Shown in pieces: positions 26,468 through 35,796 of a DNA stretch of 64,000 bases. Origin of the DNA: Deltaproteobacteria bacterium (lineage in GTDB: Bacteria; Myxococcota_C; UBA6777); NCBI GenBank assembly GCA_002731275.1, contig PCBK01000184.1, positions 1 to 64,000 on the forward strand, read 5' to 3'. A program made the translations under genes and the position numbers. The notes below the pieces were generated by a model, which saw only the letters and a list, made by a program, of their open reading frames with translations, was not told the DNA's origin and ran no database searches. Numbering within the stretch: the stretch's first letter is position 1; each line of letters starts with the position of its first letter.

Positions 26468-27037
26468 TTATTGTCGGCGAGCGCGCTTCATCATGCGGTG
26501 TGCTTTGCGCTTATTTCGACGGATTTTTCGGTTCAACTTGCGATGTTTTCTGCGAAGTTTGCGGCTGTTTCGTCGGGCCTTGCGAGCTTTTCTCGCGAGC
26601 TTTTTGCCGCTGCGCATTTTGCGTTTGCTCTTGTTTTTCAGTCGTTTGCTTTTGCGAATGAGCGCACGTCCTTGGCGAATCATCTGCATACCTCTTGCAC
26701 CACCGAGACGTTTACCTCTTCGAATCATTCGGCGACCACGGCGTCTCATCTTGCTACTTCGTCGCTTGAGCTTGCGGCTTTTGACGCGGCGTTGTTTGCT
26801 CTTCATCATCATGCGCTTGCTCTTGCGCTTGAGCTTGATGCTTCTGCGTTTGATGCGTCTCTTCTTGTTGAGGAGCTTGCGGGCTTTCTTTCTGTGTTTG
26901 CGTGCTTTTCGTTTCAGTCGCTTCTTCGCGATCGCTTTCCCTGCGAGGGGTTGGGCGTGGGCTGTGCTCACCCCTGCGACAAACAAGAACATAAGTGCCA
27001 GGCTGATACGAGCGGTCATTTGAACGATTTGTTTCAT
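26468..27037 (-). CDS. Exported hyperbasic Lys/Arg-rich protein
   Basis: 189 residues. A clear signal peptide (ISLALMFLFVAGVSTAHA, likely cut after AHA) leads into ~155 residues that are more than half Lys and Arg with hardly any acidic residue (for example KRLKRKARKHRKKARKLL). There is a short Gly/Met-containing break in the middle (GGARGMQMIRQG). Sec export of so basic a mature domain is unusual; it should bind polyanions such as LPS, teichoic-like polymers, nucleic acid or peptidoglycan. No family is recognised. The ATG follows AGGAGAAA by about 7 nt. It is monocistronic, with strong terminators downstream at 26331-26362. Confidence 0.75.
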   Translation of the reverse strand: MKQIVQMTARISLALMFLFVAGVSTAHAQPLAGKAIAKKRLKRKARKHRKKARKLLNKKRRIKRRSIKLKRKSKRMMMKSKQRRVKSRKLKRRSSKMRRRGRRMIRRGKRLGGARGMQMIRQGRALIRKSKRLKNKSKRKMRSGKKLARKARKARRNSRKLRRKHRKLNRKIRRNKRKAHRMMKRARRQ

Positions 27038-27255
27038 TGTCTTTCTCCTACTTGGGTTGTCTTCTTGTTGAAGAGTGTCCCTTCCTGGGTCACGCCCCGT
27101 GATAGAGCATATGTCGTGCCCATTGGAGTTGTTTTGAGAAAAGACATGAAAAACATGTTGTTTTGAGATGCATTGAGGGCGGAGGTTTTCTTTTGAAGGG
27201 GAGGGTGGAGTGTTGGTTGGAGGAGCGCCTTTGCTCCGTGTGTAAAGCTAGCTTC

Positions 27256-28134
27256 TCAGTCTTGTGCGGATTGTGCGAAGTTGAGGTACTCTGCGAGGCT
27301 GGAGGCGAGATAGGCACAGACACTCAACTCACCTTCCGCGAAGGGGCGTGTGGGTGTGTCTTGTTTGTTCTCTTTATAAAGGAAGAGGATGCCTTTGAGT
27401 AATTGTTGGTGTTGGATGGGCGCACAGAGGCAGGGGCCGACAGGGATACCAGCTTTGAGGATGGGGTCATTGGAGAAGCTGTCGTCTGCCAGTATATCTG
27501 CGAGATTGAGGCTCACACCGTGTTCTGCGCAATGGCCGATCGCGCCTTGTCCGATGGGGATATGGAGGGATTCGAGCAGCTCGGCGTGGGGGCCTGTGAC
27601 GATTTCAAACCAGAGTTTGTGTTCGGGATCATTTGGATCTGTGAGTAAAACGGCTGCACCATCGGCCTTGATGCTCTCGGAGAGGATGGTGAGGACGTAT
27701 TGGAGAGCGGCGCGTGTGCTGCTGCCAAAGTACTCTTGGAGGTTGGACATCTTCATGAAGACGTTAGTGAGCATATCCTCAGTGGCACCAGGAGCATATT
27801 GTCCATCGAGGCTGAAGGAGCCTTCTTTGGGGCGTGGTGTGAGAGAGAGGCGGAGCTGGGAAAAGTCCAGATCGACAGCCGTCTCGGAGTGTCCCCCATC
27901 GAAGATCTCTGCCTGTGTGGGGGCCTGTGCTGTACAAAGGATGCGGTATGTTTTGGAGGTGTGTGTCTCGATCACTTCGGCAGATTCACCATCTTCCAGT
28001 AAGGTAAAGTTGAGGTGGCTCATGTCGATCGTCTGGCCGAGCGTTTGTGTCGCCTGTTGAAGGGCGAGAAACCAGTTGTTGGCTTCGACGATGAGGGGCT
28101 GACTTTGTTCTGGGATATGCACTTCAAAATACAT
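27256..28134 (-). CDS. GAF-domain protein with novel N-terminal domain
   Basis: 292 residues, soluble. Residues 1-~70 form a small domain (ANNWFLALQQ, MSHLNFTLLEDGESAEVIE) that is clearly related to the first ~75 residues of the giant PBP encoded immediately upstream. A GAF domain follows (~130-285): ADGAAVLLTD, IPIGQGAIGHCAEHG, KAGIPVGPCLCAPIQHQ. GAF domains bind small ligands or act as redox/cyclic-nucleotide sensors; no output domain is present. The ATG follows AAGGA by 6 nt. It starts 24 bp after the stop of the PBP gene, so the two form an operon and may interact through the shared domain. Confidence 0.82.
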   Translation of the reverse strand: MYFEVHIPEQSQPLIVEANNWFLALQQATQTLGQTIDMSHLNFTLLEDGESAEVIETHTSKTYRILCTAQAPTQAEIFDGGHSETAVDLDFSQLRLSLTPRPKEGSFSLDGQYAPGATEDMLTNVFMKMSNLQEYFGSSTRAALQYVLTILSESIKADGAAVLLTDPNDPEHKLWFEIVTGPHAELLESLHIPIGQGAIGHCAEHGVSLNLADILADDSFSNDPILKAGIPVGPCLCAPIQHQQLLKGILFLYKENKQDTPTRPFAEGELSVCAYLASSLAEYLNFAQSAQD

Positions 28135-28158
28135 GATACATCCTTGTCAAAAGAGCTT

Positions 28159-31100
28159 TCACTTTTTTCCTTGTAGCAGCGTTATTTTTCGGCTCTCCAT
28201 TGGTTTTTGTGCGTCGTAATGTTTCCAGTAACTCAGAAGTTGAAACAGCAGCATACAGGCCTGTGAAGAGTTCATGGACCATCGTTTGTGTGTTTTGTGT
28301 ACGCGATATTGCATTGAATCGTACGCTTGTTTTTGTTTTTTGGCGAGTGTTTTGAGTGTCGCGCTACGAATGAGTGCTTGTTTGCGTCGTTCGAGCAGCG
28401 CACCACTTCGTTGTAGAGCCTGTTTTGAAGCTTTGAGCCAGCGTTCACGTCGTTTTTGGTTGTGGGCGAGACGTTTCCGGTTGCGTCGAAAGCTCTTCGT
28501 CTTCTTGACGACCTGTTCGATGATCTTGGCTTTATGTTTGGCTGCGCGGAGTTGTCGACTTTGTGCGCGCTTCGCGCGCAGCTCTGCGCGTCTCATTTGT
28601 CGTTTGGCGCTGCGGAGTTGTCTGATCGCGAAGCGGAGCCGAGTGAGTGTTTTGCGGATCTTTTTGAGCAGCGCTCTTCGGAGTCTTCTCATCTCGGCGA
28701 GTTTTTTGCGCATGACGCGTGCATTTTTGTGGGTGATCTTGCGCAATATTTGGTTGTAGCGTGTTTTGGCCTTGAGGAAAGACGCCTTTTGCTTTTTGTG
28801 TCTTGCCCGTAGGATGGCAATCGCCGACTGCTCTTTGATAAACTCGTACTGGCGCTTCATGTTTTCGAATTGTTGCCACGCCTGCAACGCCTGTTGTTCG
28901 CTTTTGTCTGCGCGGATCTTGCTGTTGGCAACACGTCGTTCGTTGTAGGCTTTGAAGCGCTCAAACCATTTTTGGTAGAGCGTGATCATGCGGGCATCGC
29001 CGCGCGCGTATTTCTGGTAGATCGTGCTCAAGCGTCTCTGAATCTGTGCTCCTCGTGCGTATCGGGCTGCTCGTTGTAATGCGTACTCCGAACGACGCTC
29101 TGTTGTGCGCCACTTTCGGGGCATCCTCAAGAAGGTCTGCGCGAGTTTGTTGGCGGTGTCCAATTTCTCTTTGTAGGCATCGCGCTGTTTGGTGAGTCGT
29201 TCGAGTTGTTTTTGTCGCCGAGCTTGCTGTCGTGCCGATCCTGTCTTTTGTTCGATGCGTTTTTGGAGCGCTTCGATGCGCGTCTTCAGTCGCTCGATGG
29301 GCTGTGTCATGTAACGACGAGGGTGGTATGTTCGGAGTTTTCTGTTGTTGGGCGTCCCGATGGAGAGGGCACCGGCCCGATGTTCGATGAAGCCAATACA
29401 GCTTACCCCACGATAGTTTTGTACGGTGCCAGTTTTGGCGCCTGATTCTTTGAGCACTTTGTGTCCATGTTGCTGTGCGACCAGACGCCCGGCGCGTCCT
29501 GCTGTTCCCCAACGCAGAACATCGTTCATGGCTTGTTTGATGGTGGGCAAGGTGTTGCTTGGGAGTGTTGGGAGTTGGGGATGTTTTCGTCGCAAGCGCC
29601 GTCGATGTGGACCCCTCCAGACGGAACGTATCAAGCGTGGGTAAGAGATGCGTTGTGCAGAGACAAAGCCCGCAAGGGAGGCGAGCTGCTTGGTGTTGGC
29701 GTTGTTGACACCCAAAGTCATCGTCATCACAGGGAGGAGGTGGTCTTCTTTGGGGTTGTACTGGAGGATCTTGGTGCCGAGATGAATGATATAGCGCAGT
29801 CCGATCTCCATCCGGAGCGCCCGGCACCAGGATAAGACCTCCAGGCGATTCGCAGGATCGCGGAAGCGGAGAATGTAAGTGTGTCGATGGCCATAAAAGA
29901 CGCCTTGTAGGGCTTTGGGGAAGCCCTGGACGCTGTGTGCGTCGATAAAGCGCGCGAGGGTGTGTTTGGAGACGCGCCGGCTCTTGAGCAATTGTTTGAT
30001 CGTCGCGGCTTTTGCGGCTTCAAAGACCGCTTGTTTGCGCAGCCCTAACATATACGGTGCGAAGCCCAAGTCTTGCTTGAGGGTGTTCTCTAGAGCTTTA
30101 GGGTCGGCGAGGCCGCGCTTCACAGCTCGCCTTGCCTGCTTCAACGTGTACTTTTTGCGATCTTGAAAGAGTTGGAGCAAACCTGTGTGGAAGATATTCT
30201 TCCACTCCTTATCTTCGACAAACCACGTCCAGCGGAGTGAGAGCAAAACGAACGCGATGTTAGCTGACATCCTCAGCGCCGAACGTTTGGAGACGTAGGC
30301 GGGCATCGTGTGGCTGTTGCGCACCCATGTCCCCTTGGAGCCGTGGAGCTGTTGGTAGAGAAAGCGGCGTTTTTTACGTGTCTTGTCTTTTTGTGTGGGG
30401 GGCGGTTTGTGCCCTCTGTTGTAAATGGGCAGCGCGTCGGGCCAGTAACCCGCGATGGTCATGGTCAAGACTTTGAATGTCGAACCGACGACGGGACGTT
30501 TTGCCGTTGAGAGGTCGTAGTAGAGGTCACCACCGTATTGTGAGCTGATCATCCCATCTTGGGCGTTGTAGAGTGTGTAGGCGATCTGTAGCGCTGGAAG
30601 GTGTTCACGATACCCTTTGAGGGCGTCATTGACGATGCTGATGAGGCCATCTTGGTGGAGAGTGGGCTTTTTCTTGCCTTTTTGAGCGCGCTTTGATGTG
30701 GGCGATGGTGTTTTGGGTGCGGTGGGGACGTGTTTTTTCTTGGAGGTGCCGACTGTCAGTTGTCTGTCATATCCGAGCTGGAGCGTGGAACTGTCCCACG
30801 CACGGGGGAGTCTTTGTTGTAGCTCCCTTTGTAGCCACGTGCGTAGGTGACTATCGTGTTTATCCCACTTTCGAGAGATCACACGCAGACGACGGATTCC
30901 ATTGCGGAAGGTTGGCAATTCTTTGGGTATCTTGATCCCCTGTCTGCGGAATTTTCGTTTGATCTGGTCGATGCGTTTGTTCCAGGTCGCGTAAGCTCGT
31001 GTGCGTGCTTTGGAGGCGCACTTTCCCTGGCGACAACTTTGGAGATACCAGGGGTTGAGGTGTCCGGGGTTGGGGAGGGAGGAGGCGAGGACGATCGCCT

Positions 31101-32640
31101 GGTTCCACGATAGTTGGGAAGGGTCTTCGACACCGAAGTAGTACAGGCTCATACGATGAAGCCCGTAATTGGAGGAGTATCCAGCCCATAACGTCGCCAT
31201 GTACGTCGCGAGCATCTCTCGGGGGGTGAAGGCTTGTGACATGATATAGGAGCGGGGCAATTCATCGAAGAGTTTCAGATGAAGGGTTTGCAAAAAGCGT
31301 TTGCCTCTTCGACTGGAGCCGAAGTCCATGAAGTTCTTTGCGGCTTGTAGAGCGGGTGTGCTGCCGCCGACCTTCCTTCGTTGTTTGAGGAAGTAGTAGG
31401 GGACACGTAAGAACGCCTGCAATGAGAAGGGTTCACACAGCAATTGTTTGCCATCAGGCAGGTAACTCCACCACCAAGCAGGGGCCTGGACAATGCCTTC
31501 TGCGCGCATGATGGCCCGGCTGACCTTCCACTTGAGCAGCTTGGGATCGTTGTAGTAAGGACTCCAATCGCTCTGGCTTTTGGCGAGCATTCCGAGATAC
31601 TTGCCGTGCTTGTCGTGGAGTGTTTTGAGCTGCAGCGATTTGAGTTCTTGTTGGCGCTTGTGCACACTCACTCTCATCTCTTTGTTGACATAGGCGTAGT
31701 ACCAATAGTACATGCCGCCGACAAAATCGAAGACGAGCAGCGCGCTAGCGCTGAAGGACAGTAGGAGGACGGTGATCAAAGGTGCGATCAAGCGACGCAT
31801 GGAGCCGGGGTCGAAGGCTCCGTGGATTTCCCATGAGAGCAAGGAGGAGGACGCGAGACAAAAGACGCTGTACAAAAAGAGGGCAAAGATCGCAAAAGAG
31901 ACAAAGGTGTGTAACCAGATGCCCAGCGTAAATGTGCGCGAAAACCAAAGATAGCCGAGGCTGATGCCGAACGCGATGAGGAGCAGCTTCCACCCTCTCA
32001 TACGGAGTTTGGCGTACTGCCAATGGACGCGGGAGAGATACTCCCTCATCCCCTGGAAACTCGCGAGCCCAATCCATACCCAAAGAATCCCCTCAAGACC
32101 GACGACAAGAGGTACATATGTTTTGAGCTGTGTGGGCATTTTTAGTATGTGTAGTAGAGCATACACTCCACCTCCACAAAGTAGTCCGATGGGAAGCAGT
32201 AGCCAAGCATATCGGTAAAATAGTTTGAGACCTTCCCACCAGAGCGATGGTTGGAGTAAGTCGCGCCAGGGGATTTCGGGACCGTGTTGCACACGAGGGG
32301 CGAGCAAAAAGACGTTGAGACCACACGTTTCAAAGGCCTCTGCCAACGACAAACGAGGACCACCGACAGCCAACGTCACCTGCTCCGTCTGCCAACGCTC
32401 TTTGGGGATCGTCTCAAACTCATAAGCATACGCTGTATTCGGGTCAATGATCTTTCCGCTCTCGCCGTCTTCTGAGAGGCTGACGTCCAGGTTGGTCATC
32501 TCCAATGTCTGACGCAGCAAGGGGAGCCCATCTCTCAACGCGCTAAACCAATCGCTGGCTTTGGCGTACAGGGTCTGTGGAGACTTTCCCTGGTCAAAAG
32601 GGATGAGCTGGATCTCGAAAACTTTTTCCTCTGTGCTCAC
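28159..32640 (-). CDS. Giant class A PBP-like membrane protein with coiled-coil tail
   Basis: 1493 residues. Residues 5-75 match the N-terminal domain of the downstream GAF protein (ASDWFSAL, LSEDGESGKII). Five or six membrane segments follow (~140-310) instead of the single anchor of normal PBPs. A GT51-like glycosyltransferase region lies at ~360-560: GGSTPALQAAKN replaces GGSTITQQLAKN, EDxxF is reduced to AEG, and the KxxE glutamate appears lost, so this domain may be inactive. The transpeptidase motifs are intact: STFK (~717), SAN (~790), KTGT (~1068). The last ~390 residues are a basic coiled coil. It should act in peptidoglycan cross-linking. The start is GTG with a weak Shine-Dalgarno; it is operonic with the GAF gene. 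Confidence 0.85.
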   Translation of the reverse strand: MSTEEKVFEIQLIPFDQGKSPQTLYAKASDWFSALRDGLPLLRQTLEMTNLDVSLSEDGESGKIIDPNTAYAYEFETIPKERWQTEQVTLAVGGPRLSLAEAFETCGLNVFLLAPRVQHGPEIPWRDLLQPSLWWEGLKLFYRYAWLLLPIGLLCGGGVYALLHILKMPTQLKTYVPLVVGLEGILWVWIGLASFQGMREYLSRVHWQYAKLRMRGWKLLLIAFGISLGYLWFSRTFTLGIWLHTFVSFAIFALFLYSVFCLASSSLLSWEIHGAFDPGSMRRLIAPLITVLLLSFSASALLVFDFVGGMYYWYYAYVNKEMRVSVHKRQQELKSLQLKTLHDKHGKYLGMLAKSQSDWSPYYNDPKLLKWKVSRAIMRAEGIVQAPAWWWSYLPDGKQLLCEPFSLQAFLRVPYYFLKQRRKVGGSTPALQAAKNFMDFGSSRRGKRFLQTLHLKLFDELPRSYIMSQAFTPREMLATYMATLWAGYSSNYGLHRMSLYYFGVEDPSQLSWNQAIVLASSLPNPGHLNPWYLQSCRQGKCASKARTRAYATWNKRIDQIKRKFRRQGIKIPKELPTFRNGIRRLRVISRKWDKHDSHLRTWLQRELQQRLPRAWDSSTLQLGYDRQLTVGTSKKKHVPTAPKTPSPTSKRAQKGKKKPTLHQDGLISIVNDALKGYREHLPALQIAYTLYNAQDGMISSQYGGDLYYDLSTAKRPVVGSTFKVLTMTIAGYWPDALPIYNRGHKPPPTQKDKTRKKRRFLYQQLHGSKGTWVRNSHTMPAYVSKRSALRMSANIAFVLLSLRWTWFVEDKEWKNIFHTGLLQLFQDRKKYTLKQARRAVKRGLADPKALENTLKQDLGFAPYMLGLRKQAVFEAAKAATIKQLLKSRRVSKHTLARFIDAHSVQGFPKALQGVFYGHRHTYILRFRDPANRLEVLSWCRALRMEIGLRYIIHLGTKILQYNPKEDHLLPVMTMTLGVNNANTKQLASLAGFVSAQRISYPRLIRSVWRGPHRRRLRRKHPQLPTLPSNTLPTIKQAMNDVLRWGTAGRAGRLVAQQHGHKVLKESGAKTGTVQNYRGVSCIGFIEHRAGALSIGTPNNRKLRTYHPRRYMTQPIERLKTRIEALQKRIEQKTGSARQQARRQKQLERLTKQRDAYKEKLDTANKLAQTFLRMPRKWRTTERRSEYALQRAARYARGAQIQRRLSTIYQKYARGDARMITLYQKWFERFKAYNERRVANSKIRADKSEQQALQAWQQFENMKRQYEFIKEQSAIAILRARHKKQKASFLKAKTRYNQILRKITHKNARVMRKKLAEMRRLRRALLKKIRKTLTRLRFAIRQLRSAKRQMRRAELRAKRAQSRQLRAAKHKAKIIEQVVKKTKSFRRNRKRLAHNQKRRERWLKASKQALQRSGALLERRKQALIRSATLKTLAKKQKQAYDSMQYRVHKTHKRWSMNSSQACMLLFQLLSYWKHYDAQKPMESRKITLLQGKK

Positions 32641-33189
32641 GGTCTTACGCTCTTTTCTGCACTCTCTCGGACTTTTGGTAAAGTCGAGACAACGCGCTGA
32701 ATCGAGACGACCTCATGGGACGCCTCATGGGATGTATTTGCTCGTGTGCCTCCTCTTTTTGCAATGTACATTCCAAAAGATGAGAAAGCATGTTTTTCGG
32801 TCATAACGGGGACTTTAGTTTCACTTTGTATCACAACTCCCCACCGTTGGGAAGCTCTTCCTCCAATGGGTGTGTATTAAAGTTTACACTTTGACGTTGT
32901 GTTGGTGTGATGTGTGTACGCGAAGATCTTTGCTGTCACATACTGGGTGCTCCAGGAGGGGACTTGTTGTTTGAAATGATTCGTTTTTTTAGAACGTGAC
33001 AACATTTGTGACAGCGCTGTCACACGTTGTTACTTGGATGTCACAGCGCTGTCACAAGGTGGCTGTATCTATGCAGCCAACTGAGGCAGCGAAAGAAGTT
33101 TCATCGGTTGCCTTGCTCACATTCCAAGTGTGTTCTTTTCCATACAACAAACGAACACCGATCTGGGAACATATTGAGGTTAGATAGTC
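32641..33189. other. Divergent intergenic region
   Basis: 549 bp between the minus-strand PBP gene and the plus-strand lipoprotein gene, with no gene of its own. It contains a short direct repeat CCTCATGGGA (32711-32720 and 32723-32732) near the PBP start and a striking pair of palindromes at 33007-33056, described separately. Confidence 0.5.
33007..33056. promoter_or_regulatory. Two phased palindromic operator-like sites
   Basis: Site 1 (33007-33024) is the perfect 18-bp palindrome TGTGACAGCGCTGTCACA. Site 2 (33039-33056) is TGTCACAGCGCTGTCACA, with the same core ACAGCGCTGT. Their centres are 32 bp apart, about three helical turns, as expected for a cooperatively binding dimeric regulator. 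Site 1 is further flanked by GTGACAAC and GTTGTTAC in inverted orientation. The half-site spacing (TGTGA-8-TCACA) differs from CRP and Rex sites (6), so the regulator is unknown. The distance to the lipoprotein ATG is 134 bp. Confidence 0.7.
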
Positions 33190-34611
33190 ATGAATCGTTA
33201 TCGTATGTTGCGTGTTACTTTTGTCTTTGCGTTGCTTGCAGCGTCACTTTCGTTCGTCGCTTGTAGTGATAACAACAATAACAACACTGAAAAAACGGAC
33301 ACAGACGGTGGCACCCAAAAAGAAGGAAGCACCGACAATTACCCCGAAGGTGTTGAGTGTAAAGATAAGGTCTGCACGCTCACAGGTGTGATCACTGAGA
33401 GCTTCAAAATGACCGCTGACAAACAGTGGATCCTCAGTGGTGGTGTCTTCATCGGTGATGACAAAGCTGAGACTGTCCTGACCATCGAGGCAGGCACCAA
33501 AATCTACGGCGAGACAGCGACGATTCCCGGAACGCTTATTATCCGACGTCACTCTAAGATCATGGCTGTCGGAACCAAAGACGCGCCCATCGTCTTCACC
33601 TCATCGAAAGCCGCTGGCTCCAGGGCGCGTGGTGACTGGGGTGGCGTGGTGATCAACGGCTTGGCCAAGATCAACCCATGTGACGCAGGTACATCCCCTT
33701 GTGAGGCGCTCGGTGAAGGCGCTGGTAAAGACGGAACAGGTTACTACGGTGGTGACAAGGATGACGACAATAGTGGCGAGCTCAAGTACGTCCGCGTCGA
33801 GTTTGCAGGTCGTACCTTTGGTGAAAAGAACGAGCTCAACGGAATCGCCTTTCAGGGTGTTGGCTCAGGGACCAAGATCTCCTACATCCAGGTCCACATG
33901 AACAAAGATGATGGTGTCGAGTTCTTCGGTGGAACTGCTAACTTCAAGTACGTCTTGTTGACAGGGATCGGCGACGATAACCTCGACTGGACACAGGGAT
34001 GGCGCGGAAAAGGTCAGTTCTTGATCGCGCAACAATACGACGACGCAGGTGACAATGGTATCGAAGCTGACAACAACGACAACAGCAAAGACGCCGCTCC
34101 CCGCAGCAAGCCGATGCTCTCCAACTTGACACTTATCGGTAGCCCTAACTCGGAAAAATCTGACCTTGGTATGCTTCTTCGTGAAGGAACAGCCGCTAAC
34201 ATCTCCAACGCGATTGTTATCGGCTGGAACGAAGCATGTGTGGCGATCGACCACACCGAGACCTTCAAAAACGCTTCCTCCGATGGGACCTCCCTCACTG
34301 GTGAGTTGACCCTGACAAACTCCTATGCAAATGGTTGTGGAAAACTCGCCAAAGAGCCCGGCTCTGATGTGACCGCGAGCTTCAAGGTCGAAGACTTTTT
34401 CGGAACATTGAACGCTGACAACAAGACGGATGATCCGATGTTGACAGACCCCTTCAACATGACCGCACCCAACTTCATGCCCAAGTCCGGCTCCCCTGTC
34501 TTGACAGGCGCCAAGATCCCCAGCGATTCCTTCTTTGATAAAGTTGATTTTATCGGCGGAATGGGGACCGAGGATTGGACCAAAGGCTGGACAACAGCTG
34601 CAAAGAACTAA
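33190..34611 (+). CDS. Lipoprotein with predicted beta-helix, unknown function
   Basis: 473 residues. Lipoprotein signal with lipobox SFVAC (Cys ~25), then an Asn/Thr/Gly/Glu-rich linker (NNNNNTEKTDTDGG). The rest resembles a widespread family of secreted proteins first noted in Bacteroidetes and deltaproteobacteria: WILSGGVFIG, LTIEAGTKIYG, RGDWGGVVINGLA, GELKYVRVEFAG, DGVEFFGGTANFKYVLLTG, DDNLDWTQGWRGKGQF. The spacing suggests a right-handed parallel beta-helix. No enzymatic residues are apparent. No strong Shine-Dalgarno stands before ATG 33190. The two palindromes 134-183 bp upstream probably regulate it. A hairpin with T-run follows the stop. Confidence 0.8.
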   Translation: MNRYRMLRVTFVFALLAASLSFVACSDNNNNNTEKTDTDGGTQKEGSTDNYPEGVECKDKVCTLTGVITESFKMTADKQWILSGGVFIGDDKAETVLTIEAGTKIYGETATIPGTLIIRRHSKIMAVGTKDAPIVFTSSKAAGSRARGDWGGVVINGLAKINPCDAGTSPCEALGEGAGKDGTGYYGGDKDDDNSGELKYVRVEFAGRTFGEKNELNGIAFQGVGSGTKISYIQVHMNKDDGVEFFGGTANFKYVLLTGIGDDNLDWTQGWRGKGQFLIAQQYDDAGDNGIEADNNDNSKDAAPRSKPMLSNLTLIGSPNSEKSDLGMLLREGTAANISNAIVIGWNEACVAIDHTETFKNASSDGTSLTGELTLTNSYANGCGKLAKEPGSDVTASFKVEDFFGTLNADNKTDDPMLTDPFNMTAPNFMPKSGSPVLTGAKIPSDSFFDKVDFIGGMGTEDWTKGWTTAAKN

Positions 34612-34612
34612 T

Positions 34613-34656
34613 CACTCATGCTCGAAAGAGCGTGACGAGTGTCTTTTGTTTTTTCG
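34613..34656 (+). terminator. Probable terminator of the lipoprotein gene
   Basis: Arms CACTC ... GCTC-GAAA-GAGC ... GAGTG (34613-34641) pair with a small internal bulge and are followed by TCTTTTGTTTTTT, directly after the TAA at 34609-34611. Confidence 0.65.
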
Positions 34657-34984
34657 AATTGAGTGTGGACACCATGCTCAATGTTTCATTCACGCATTGT
34701 TTTGTTCCTTTTGTATTGATCAAATTGTGAACTTGTCCTCAGTCCTGTGTTGATGAGGTCATCCAGGTGCGACGGTATTTTGGCATCCGTGGAAAGAAGG
34801 AGTGGGGACAAGTTCTATTTTTTCTTTTTATATCTTCTCACTTTGCGAGAGAAAGAGCTGCCGTGCATGAGTGTACGGCTTTCTGTGTATCTAGCGAGTG
34901 AAGCGTCATTTTCGACGACCGACTTCTAATGCTCCCTACTCTTCCGATCTGTGTACAGATGAGCCTCGGAGGCAAATATACATT
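34657..34984. other. Upstream region of the TonB operon
   Basis: 328 bp without a gene. It must hold the promoter of the energiser operon that starts at 34985. No confident -35/-10 pair, Fur box or riboswitch fold was recognised. Confidence 0.4.
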
Positions 34985-35767
34985 ATGAAAAAGAAGCTTA
35001 CGTTACGACATACCTACCATTCGCGTTGGTTTTGGTTGGGTGTGGTGCTGCTCGGTTTGTTGTCCTACTCGGTAGAGGCAAAGAGTCCGGCATCTTTGGC
35101 TGCTTCGCTTGCGCGTTTGCGTATCGAGGTTGAGGGGCTCTCTTCAAAGTTGGAAGACCGCAAAGAGTCGATGCGTACGCAACTGCGTACACTCTCCATG
35201 CAACAGTCGGCGGCCAAGTTGAGTGTGCAAAAGGCCCAGATGGAGCTCAACATGCTCAGCCAACGGAGCGAGAAGCAACGGACGCAGATCGAGCAAGCCG
35301 GGAAGTCGCAAGAGGCGCTTCGACCGATCGTGTTGGCATCGATTACGCGCTTTGAGCAGCAGATGCGTGCAGGGTTGCCCTTTCGTATCAAGGGGCGACT
35401 GCAGGCGATCCAAGAGATCGGAAAGAAACTCAAAGGCAAATTGATCACCCCACGTGACGCGGCTGTCCGTTTGTGGAACTTTATCACTGGTGAGCTCAGA
35501 CTGGCGCGTGAAAATGGCCTCTACACACAGGTCATCGTGCTCGATGGAACGTCCCAACTTGTCGAGATTGTCCGTCTCGGCATGGTGATGATGTACATCA
35601 AAACACGCGACCATCGATTTGGGCGGGCTGTGAGGGTTGGGGAGCAGTGGCAGTACAAACTCTATACCGACAAAGAGCAGAGCAAGCAGGTCGAAGCGTT
35701 ATTTGACGCGATGAGAAAACAGATCCGTGTCGGATTTTGGACGTTGCCCAATGCGCTCTCACGATGA
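34985..35767 (+). CDS. DUF3450 periplasmic component of a TonB2/Ttp energiser
   Basis: 260 residues. Signal peptide (WFWLGVVLLGLLSYSVEA), then a long coiled coil (~35-130) and a DUF3450 C-terminal domain with the family hallmark ELRLARENGLYTQVIVLDG and EIVRLGMVMMYIKTRD. In Vibrio-type TonB2 systems a DUF3450 protein is encoded first, before TtpC/ExbB2/ExbD2/TonB2, and is thought to act with the long ExbB in the periplasm. The start at ATG 34985 is chosen because the signal peptide begins there; GGAGG lies 12 nt upstream, rather far. It is the first gene of a six-gene run to 43361; the next ATG is 29 bp after its stop. Confidence 0.85.
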   Translation: MKKKLTLRHTYHSRWFWLGVVLLGLLSYSVEAKSPASLAASLARLRIEVEGLSSKLEDRKESMRTQLRTLSMQQSAAKLSVQKAQMELNMLSQRSEKQRTQIEQAGKSQEALRPIVLASITRFEQQMRAGLPFRIKGRLQAIQEIGKKLKGKLITPRDAAVRLWNFITGELRLARENGLYTQVIVLDGTSQLVEIVRLGMVMMYIKTRDHRFGRAVRVGEQWQYKLYTDKEQSKQVEALFDAMRKQIRVGFWTLPNALSR

Positions 35768-35796
35768 TGTGCAGACCTAAAGCGGAGTATTCGTTA

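Noticed and set aside
33007-33056. CRP or Rex binding site interpretation of the palindromes
   Set aside because: TGTGA and TCACA are separated by 8 nt instead of 6, so neither consensus fits.
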